NCBI GenBank assembly: GCA_031254715.1
Contig: JAIRTY010000296.1
Span: 1-9,602 of the forward strand
Source of the DNA: Nocardiopsaceae bacterium
GTDB taxonomy: Bacteria > Actinomycetota > Actinomycetes > Streptosporangiales > Streptosporangiaceae
Direction: 5' to 3'
DNA: 9,602 bases
The position numbers and the translations under genes are program-made. Below are positions 5,582 to 9,602 of the stretch, piece after piece (the stretch's first letter is position 1; each line of letters starts with the position of its first letter). Below the pieces are notes generated by a model. That model saw only the letters and a list, made by a program, of their open reading frames with translations, did no database searches and was not told where the DNA came from.

Positions 5582-8500
5582 CTATCCGGGCCCCGGATCG
5601 TGCCGGTGCCAGCCGCCGGAGCTGCCGGAACTGGCGTGCCAGAGCATGCGGGGAGCATCCTTGATCGCGGCACCGGGCGCGCCGGTCTCCGCATACGGGG
5701 AGAGCGTGAATCCGTTGGCCAGCGTGACCGCCGGGATCCCGGCCGTCCCGGGTGCCGCGGCTTCCGGCGCCAGCCCTCCGCCAGGGGCCAGGCCTGCGCC
5801 CCGAACGACGCCGGCCACCATCGCGGCCCGCACCGCGCCGATGTCGTCTTGCGCCCGGATTTCCGCGAGGGCTGCCAGGTCCCAGCACTCGGTCCCGTTC
5901 ACAGAAACCGCCCCGCCCGCCCGGCGCACCCGCCCGGCCACCACGAGCAGCCAGGAGCCGAACACCCGGGCGGCGCACCGGTGCTGGACCGACTCGAAGA
6001 AGGCCAGGTCGACCGGCCCGGTCGCGTCGTCGAGGGTGACGAAGATGATCCGCTGGCCGGACCGGACCGCCGGAGTCTGGGTCGCGGTCTTCACCCCTGC
6101 CACCAGCACCCGGCTGCCAGCGCGGCAGCGATGCAGGTCACGCGAGCGGACCACGCCCAGCTCGGTGATCAGGTCCTGGTAGAAGCCGAGCACGTGCTGG
6201 CTCAGGTCGATGCCGAGGATCTCCAGTTCGGCCTCGACTCGCTCGGGCAGCGTCAGTTCCGGCAGCTCACCCGCTGGGACCAGCCCGGCGAAGCCGTCGC
6301 CGTCGAACCCCAGCGGAAGCAATTCCCCGGCCCCCCTGCCCTGAGCCGGCCCGCCGTCAGCAGCCCCGCCGTCGACTGGCCTGCCATCGACCGGCCCGCC
6401 ACCTGCCGCCCCGCCACCGGCCGCCGCTGGCCCGCGACCCCGCCTTTCACCCCTTCCAGCCACTTCAGCGCCCCGGATTGTTCTGGTTTGGGTGCTGGAA
6501 GGGGTGAAAAGTCGCGGCAGGAGGCTGTTAGGCGCGCGACCCGGGCGCGCGGGTACGCAGGGCGCCTGCGTGCTGGATGAACCGGGCGCCTGTGCGCCGC
6601 GCGAGCGGGACGCTTGGGTGCGGGGTGCTCGGGACGACTGCGCAGCGGGCGAGCGGTCGAGAACTCGCACCCGGGCGAGCAGGTCTCGCCTCGATACCCG
6701 GGCACCGCCGGCCGCCCCGCTTCCAGCGAGCTCAGCGGTCCCGGCCGGGATCGGCCCGGCCGGGACCGCCCCTGCCGCGCCGATCCCGTAAAGCGTGTCG
6801 AACCCGCCAACCAGCACCAGTCGTTCGGTGACCGGCCGGGATACCCGGGCCCGCTCCCAGAAATCCCGCACCGAAAGATAGGGCTGCCCGGCCACGATCC
6901 GGGCCACTTCGGCCTCGCTGATTCCTTTGACTTCCCGCAGCCCCGCCCGGAGCCCCCAGCCGCCGGTCCCTTCACCGGTCGCGCCTGCCCCGGGACCCGT
7001 CCCTTCCCCGGCGTGCTCCGCCCCGGCGTGCTCCGCTCGCCAGTCCCCCGCCGACACGTTCACGTCCACCGGGAGCACGGCGATCCCGTGCAGCCTCGCA
7101 TCCCCGACGATCACCCGCTTGGGGTACATGCCGGGGTCGTGAGTGAGCACCCCGGCATAGAACGGAGCCGGGTAATGCCGCTTCAGCCACGCCGACTGGT
7201 AGGTCGGGACCGCGAAGGCGGCCGCGTGCGCCTTGCAGAAACCGAACCCGCCGAACGACTCCAGCACCTCCCACACCCGGGTCACCGTGACCTCCTCATA
7301 CCCGCGGTCGCTGGCCTCGGCGCGGAACCACTCCCCGGCTTCCTCCCGGGTCCGGTCGTCGGACAACTGCCGCCTGACCCGGTCTGCCTCTGAGAGCCCG
7401 CAGCCGGTCATGGCGTGAATGATGCGCAGCACCTGCTCGTGGAAGATGACCACCCCGCCGGTCTCGCTGAGCGCGTCGACGAGGTCGTCGTGCGGGTACA
7501 CCGGCACCCGGTCGCCGTTCCGCCACTGGAGGTAGGGACTGATCATGTCGGAGTTGACGGGCCCCGGCCGGAACAGCGAGATGTCCACGATCAGATCGCC
7601 GAGATCGCGCGGCCGGAGCTTGGTGACCAGTTCCCGCTGGCCAGGCGACTCGATCTGGAAGCAGCCGAGCGTCCGGGCCGAGCTGACCAGATCGAACGTT
7701 GTCTCGTCGCGGGAATCGACCGCATCGAGGTCCACCCGCTGCCCGGTGGTCCGCTCGATCTCGGCCAGGGCGTGCGCCATCGCCGACTGCATGCGCACCC
7801 CCAGCACATCCAGCTTGATCATTCCCGCGGTCTCGACGTCATCCTTGTCGAACTGGCTCAGCGGCAGGCCTTCGAGGCTCTGCTCCACCGGGGTCCGGTC
7901 CAGCAGGGTGGCGTCGGAGAGCACCACTCCGCAGGGGTGCATCGCGATATGCCTGGGCAGCCCGTCCAGCCGCTCGGCCAGCCGGAACACGCCGGACAGC
8001 TGGGGCATGGCCAGCCCGCTGGCACGCAGTTCCGGTAGCTCGGCCAGGGCGCCGCCGATGTGCCGGGCCCGGATGCGCGGGAATGCCTTGGCGACCGCGT
8101 CGATCTCGTGCGGGGGGAACCCGAGCGCGGCGGCCACGTCCCTGATCGCGCTGCGTGCCCGGTAGGTCTCCATCATCGACACGCAGGCCACCCGCTGATC
8201 GCTGTAAGCGTCGAAGATCGCCCGGTAGGCCTCGATCCGCCGGGCCGACTCGACGTCGAGGTCGATGTCGGGCAGGCCTTCCCGGCTCTCCGACAGGAAC
8301 CGCTCCATGATCAGGCCGTGCTCAATGGGGTCGATGCCGGAGATACCGATCAGGTAGGTGACCAGGGAGCCCGCCCCGGAACCGCGGATGGAGCAGCGGA
8401 TGCCGCGGCCGGCGATGAGCGCGGCGACATCGGCCACGGTGAGGAAGTAGGACGCCAGCCCGGTCTTAGCGATGATTTCCAGCTCATCGCCGAGACGGCG

Positions 8501-9526
8501 GCCGGCCGCCGCCCGGCGGCGAGTCGCTTCCCGGCCGGTCCCGGCCGGGAAGCGACGGTCCAGCCCGTCAGCGCAGCGGGCACGCAATTCGGCCAGCGGA
8601 TCCGCGGCGCCGGTCTCGGGCACGAACCTGCCCCCGAGGCCCAGGTCCATGACCGGGTCGAGGGCGCACCAGCGGGCGAGGTCCGCGGTGGCGGTGAGCA
8701 ATTGCCCCGCCGCGTCGTCGTCGCCGCAGACCCGCGCCGCGATCCGGGCCATCTCCGCCCCGCTGGCCAGGTAGGCCCGGGTGTTGTACCGGTCGCGATG
8801 GCGGTGGCCGAGCGGGACGAGCTGCCGGGCCGCGTCGAGCACCTGCGCCACCGGGCCGTCGGCGGGCTCGAGGTAGCGGACCGCGTTGCTGAGCACCGCC
8901 GGGATGCCTTGCTCCCTGGCAAGTTCCAGCATCCGGCCGGCCCGGAACCGGTCTCCCGGCGCCCGGTGGTCGACGATCTCGATCATGGTCTCGGCCCGCT
9001 CCCGCCAGCGGCGCAGGGCGGCCGCGGCCAGGTCCGGCCGGCGGGCGGCGGCCGCCTGCCCGGCGTCGCTGCCGGGACCCAGCAGCACGACGAGGTTCGC
9101 GGCATGCTCGGCCACCAGGTCCGGCGTTACCGCCGGGTCTCCGCGCTCGCCCTGGTGGGCCGCGCTGACCAGGCGGCACAGCGAGGCCCAGCCCTGCTTG
9201 CCGGCGGCCAGCACGGTCACCCGGCGGCCAGCGCCGTCCCGCAATGCCGGATCGCCGCCCCGGCCATCCGCCCCGTCCCGCAATGCCAGGTCGGCACCGA
9301 GGATCGGCGCGATTTCCGCCTGGGCGCACGCCACCGCGTGCTTCACCGCGCCGTACAGGCCGTCCCGGTCGGTCAGCGCCAGCGCGGGCATGCCGAGTTC
9401 CGCCGCCCGTGCAGCCAGGGCGGCCGGGGTGGCCACCCCGTAGCGCAGCGAATACGACGACGCGACATGCAGGTGCGCGAAGTCCGCCGCCCGGTCCGGC
9501 CCGCTTCCCGTTGCCCGGCGGAGCAT
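5582..9526 (-). CDS. dnaE2: Error-prone DNA polymerase III alpha subunit (DnaE2/ImuC type)
   Basis: 1314 residues; the family is usually about 1000-1200. It is the catalytic subunit for translesion, mutagenic synthesis, classically with ImuA/ImuB after DNA damage. Order: PHP domain (~17-290) opening with HLHVASSYSLRYG, then ALTDRDGLYG, where Arg54 replaces the usual His; polymerase palm with RGSGAGSLVTYLIGISG (~381-397), PDIDLD (419-424, two catalytic Asp) and KLDVLG (571-576, third Asp); LFRPGP, VIFHEQ and FGFCKAHAAAFA (~651-772); helix-hairpin-helix GLREVKGIS...FDTLYG (~862-913); a low-complexity linker (~953-1063); an OB-fold (~1138-1220); and the family-typical end LWHASSGSSG. No proofreading exonuclease insert is seen. 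Extra length comes from the linker and an Ala/Gly tail. Start: the only ATG before the PHP motif, 8 bases after the upstream stop, with a weak ribosome binding site, so coupling is likely. No LexA box is visible; an SOS promoter would lie upstream of the window. Confidence 0.94.
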   Translation of the reverse strand: MLRRATGSGPDRAADFAHLHVASSYSLRYGVATPAALAARAAELGMPALALTDRDGLYGAVKHAVACAQAEIAPILGADLALRDGADGRGGDPALRDGAGRRVTVLAAGKQGWASLCRLVSAAHQGERGDPAVTPDLVAEHAANLVVLLGPGSDAGQAAAARRPDLAAAALRRWRERAETMIEIVDHRAPGDRFRAGRMLELAREQGIPAVLSNAVRYLEPADGPVAQVLDAARQLVPLGHRHRDRYNTRAYLASGAEMARIAARVCGDDDAAGQLLTATADLARWCALDPVMDLGLGGRFVPETGAADPLAELRARCADGLDRRFPAGTGREATRRRAAAGRRLGDELEIIAKTGLASYFLTVADVAALIAGRGIRCSIRGSGAGSLVTYLIGISGIDPIEHGLIMERFLSESREGLPDIDLDVESARRIEAYRAIFDAYSDQRVACVSMMETYRARSAIRDVAAALGFPPHEIDAVAKAFPRIRARHIGGALAELPELRASGLAMPQLSGVFRLAERLDGLPRHIAMHPCGVVLSDATLLDRTPVEQSLEGLPLSQFDKDDVETAGMIKLDVLGVRMQSAMAHALAEIERTTGQRVDLDAVDSRDETTFDLVSSARTLGCFQIESPGQRELVTKLRPRDLGDLIVDISLFRPGPVNSDMISPYLQWRNGDRVPVYPHDDLVDALSETGGVVIFHEQVLRIIHAMTGCGLSEADRVRRQLSDDRTREEAGEWFRAEASDRGYEEVTVTRVWEVLESFGGFGFCKAHAAAFAVPTYQSAWLKRHYPAPFYAGVLTHDPGMYPKRVIVGDARLHGIAVLPVDVNVSAGDWRAEHAGAEHAGEGTGPGAGATGEGTGGWGLRAGLREVKGISEAEVARIVAGQPYLSVRDFWERARVSRPVTERLVLVGGFDTLYGIGAAGAVPAGPIPAGTAELAGSGAAGGARVSRRDLLARVRVLDRSPAAQSSRAPRTQASRSRGAQAPGSSSTQAPCVPARPGRAPNSLLPRLFTPSSTQTRTIRGAEVAGRGERRGRGPAAAGGGAAGGGPVDGRPVDGGAADGGPAQGRGAGELLPLGFDGDGFAGLVPAGELPELTLPERVEAELEILGIDLSQHVLGFYQDLITELGVVRSRDLHRCRAGSRVLVAGVKTATQTPAVRSGQRIIFVTLDDATGPVDLAFFESVQHRCAARVFGSWLLVVAGRVRRAGGAVSVNGTECWDLAALAEIRAQDDIGAVRAAMVAGVVRGAGLAPGGGLAPEAAAPGTAGIPAVTLANGFTLSPYAETGAPGAAIKDAPRMLWHASSGSSGGWHRHDPGPG
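6445..6509. repeat. Perfect 16-bp inverted repeat with 33-base loop inside dnaE2
   Basis: TTTCACCCCTTCCAGC (6445-6460) is exactly inverted at 6494-6509. It lies in the disordered linker, codons ~1006-1028 of dnaE2. On the coding strand the loop includes AGA and ACA codons (R1015, T1016), rare in such GC-rich genes. The arms are read in different frames, so protein constraint does not explain the symmetry. A small inserted element or a functional RNA hairpin are possible; I see no target-site duplication. Confidence 0.75.
7006..7035. repeat. Perfect tandem duplication of 15 bp in dnaE2
   Basis: CCCCGGCGTGCTCCG occurs twice back to back (7006-7020 and 7021-7035), encoding the AEHAG pentapeptide twice at residues ~831-840, at the start of a Gly-rich segment between the polymerase and helix-hairpin-helix parts. 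The identity of the copies suggests recent slippage. Confidence 0.85.
9234..9287. repeat. Direct repeat of 15 bp spaced 39 bp apart in dnaE2 (PHP domain)
   Basis: CCGTCCCGCAATGCC occurs at 9234-9248 and 9273-9287. The 39-bp period equals 13 codons and produces ALRDGA twice (residues ~81-86 and 94-99). The segment lies in a loop after GADL of the PHP domain, so it looks like an in-frame loop expansion. Confidence 0.75.
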
Positions 9527-9534
9527 GCCTGGGC

Positions 9535-9602
9535 CTAGTCCCAGATCCGGGCCAGCAGCCAGCTGCCGGCGGCCGTGTCCCGCCGCAGCTCGTATGTGGC
9601 GG
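9535..9602 (-). CDS. C-terminal end of an imuB-dnaE2 cluster protein (DUF6504-like), truncated by the window
   Basis: Only the last 22 codons and the TAG (9535-9537) are inside the window. They read ATYELRRDTAAGSWLLARIWD, with one partial codon before. The pattern of a short strand, a Gly/Ser turn and a WxLARxxD end resembles the end of the small DUF6504-type proteins that often lie between imuB and dnaE2 in actinomycetes. The C-terminus of the ImuB (Y-family-like) protein itself is the alternative. It stops 8 bases before the dnaE2 ATG on the same strand, so the two are very probably in one operon. That a gene ends here is well supported; its identity is tentative. Confidence 0.45.
   Translation of the reverse strand, partial: ATYELRRDTAAGSWLLARIWD

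Noticed and set aside
6355..6425. Degenerate GC-rich repeats encoding VDGRP/VDGG-type sequence, considered as a minisatellite
   Set aside because: Units are irregular and better explained as low-complexity linker sequence than as a defined repeat array.
5522..6580. 352-codon plus-strand open frame opposite the 3' end of dnaE2
   Set aside because: Shadow of the OB-fold and linker coding region; composition typical of GC-rich antisense frames.
7685..7705. LexA-like half site (ATCGAACGTTGT)
   Set aside because: Only one half matches the actinomycete SOS box and it lies inside the dnaE2 coding region; any SOS promoter would be upstream of the window.
8060..9538. Long 492-codon plus-strand open frame opposite dnaE2
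   Set aside because: It is antisense to a clearly conserved polymerase, has Pro/Arg/Gly-rich composition without domains, and arises from GC-rich codon bias.

Overview
The window is chromosomal DNA from a high-GC actinomycete. The codon third positions are strongly G/C, and several gene types are typical of Actinomycetota: a DnaE2/ImuC polymerase with the actinomycete form of the PHP domain, a DUF1906 (Rv2525c-like) secreted protein, and a GT2/GtrA pair. I cannot name the genus. Nearly all the DNA is coding; no gap between genes exceeds about 230 bases. No rRNA, tRNA, CRISPR array or complete insertion sequence was seen.

Left part (1-2218), polysaccharide precursor and lipid-linked sugar genes. 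A 5'-truncated NAD-dependent sugar-nucleotide epimerase/dehydratase (SDR) is followed, with a 4-base overlap, by a family 2 glycosyltransferase of the polyprenyl-phosphate (DPM1-like) type. A GtrA-like four-helix membrane protein lies on the opposite strand. The glycosyltransferase and the GtrA protein converge and overlap by 178 bp. In that overlap each strand encodes the low-complexity tail of one protein. Together they could make, lipid-link and flip a sugar for cell-envelope glycosylation.

Middle (2390-5500), two secreted carbohydrate-active proteins in tandem on the minus strand. One is a DUF1906 glycoside-hydrolase-like protein with two C-terminal LysM-like repeats. The other is a GH5 (cellulase-family) protein. 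Their catalytic domains are unrelated, yet they share near-identical N-terminal signal segments and homologous upstream leader/promoter DNA. This shared leader is the most unusual structure in the window.

Right part (5582-9602), mutagenic DNA repair. A large dnaE2/imuC-type error-prone polymerase III alpha subunit (1314 codons) sits 8 bases downstream of the C-terminal end of another minus-strand gene. That end resembles the small DUF6504-type protein often found in actinomycete imuB-dnaE2 clusters. The polymerase gene carries three repeat structures: a perfect 16-bp inverted repeat inside its disordered linker, a perfect 15-bp tandem duplication, and a 15-bp direct repeat spaced at 39 bp.

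I did not find an obviously new multi-gene system. The best leads are the duplicated leader plus signal-peptide module, the convergent tail-on-tail overlap, and the inverted-repeat element inside dnaE2.
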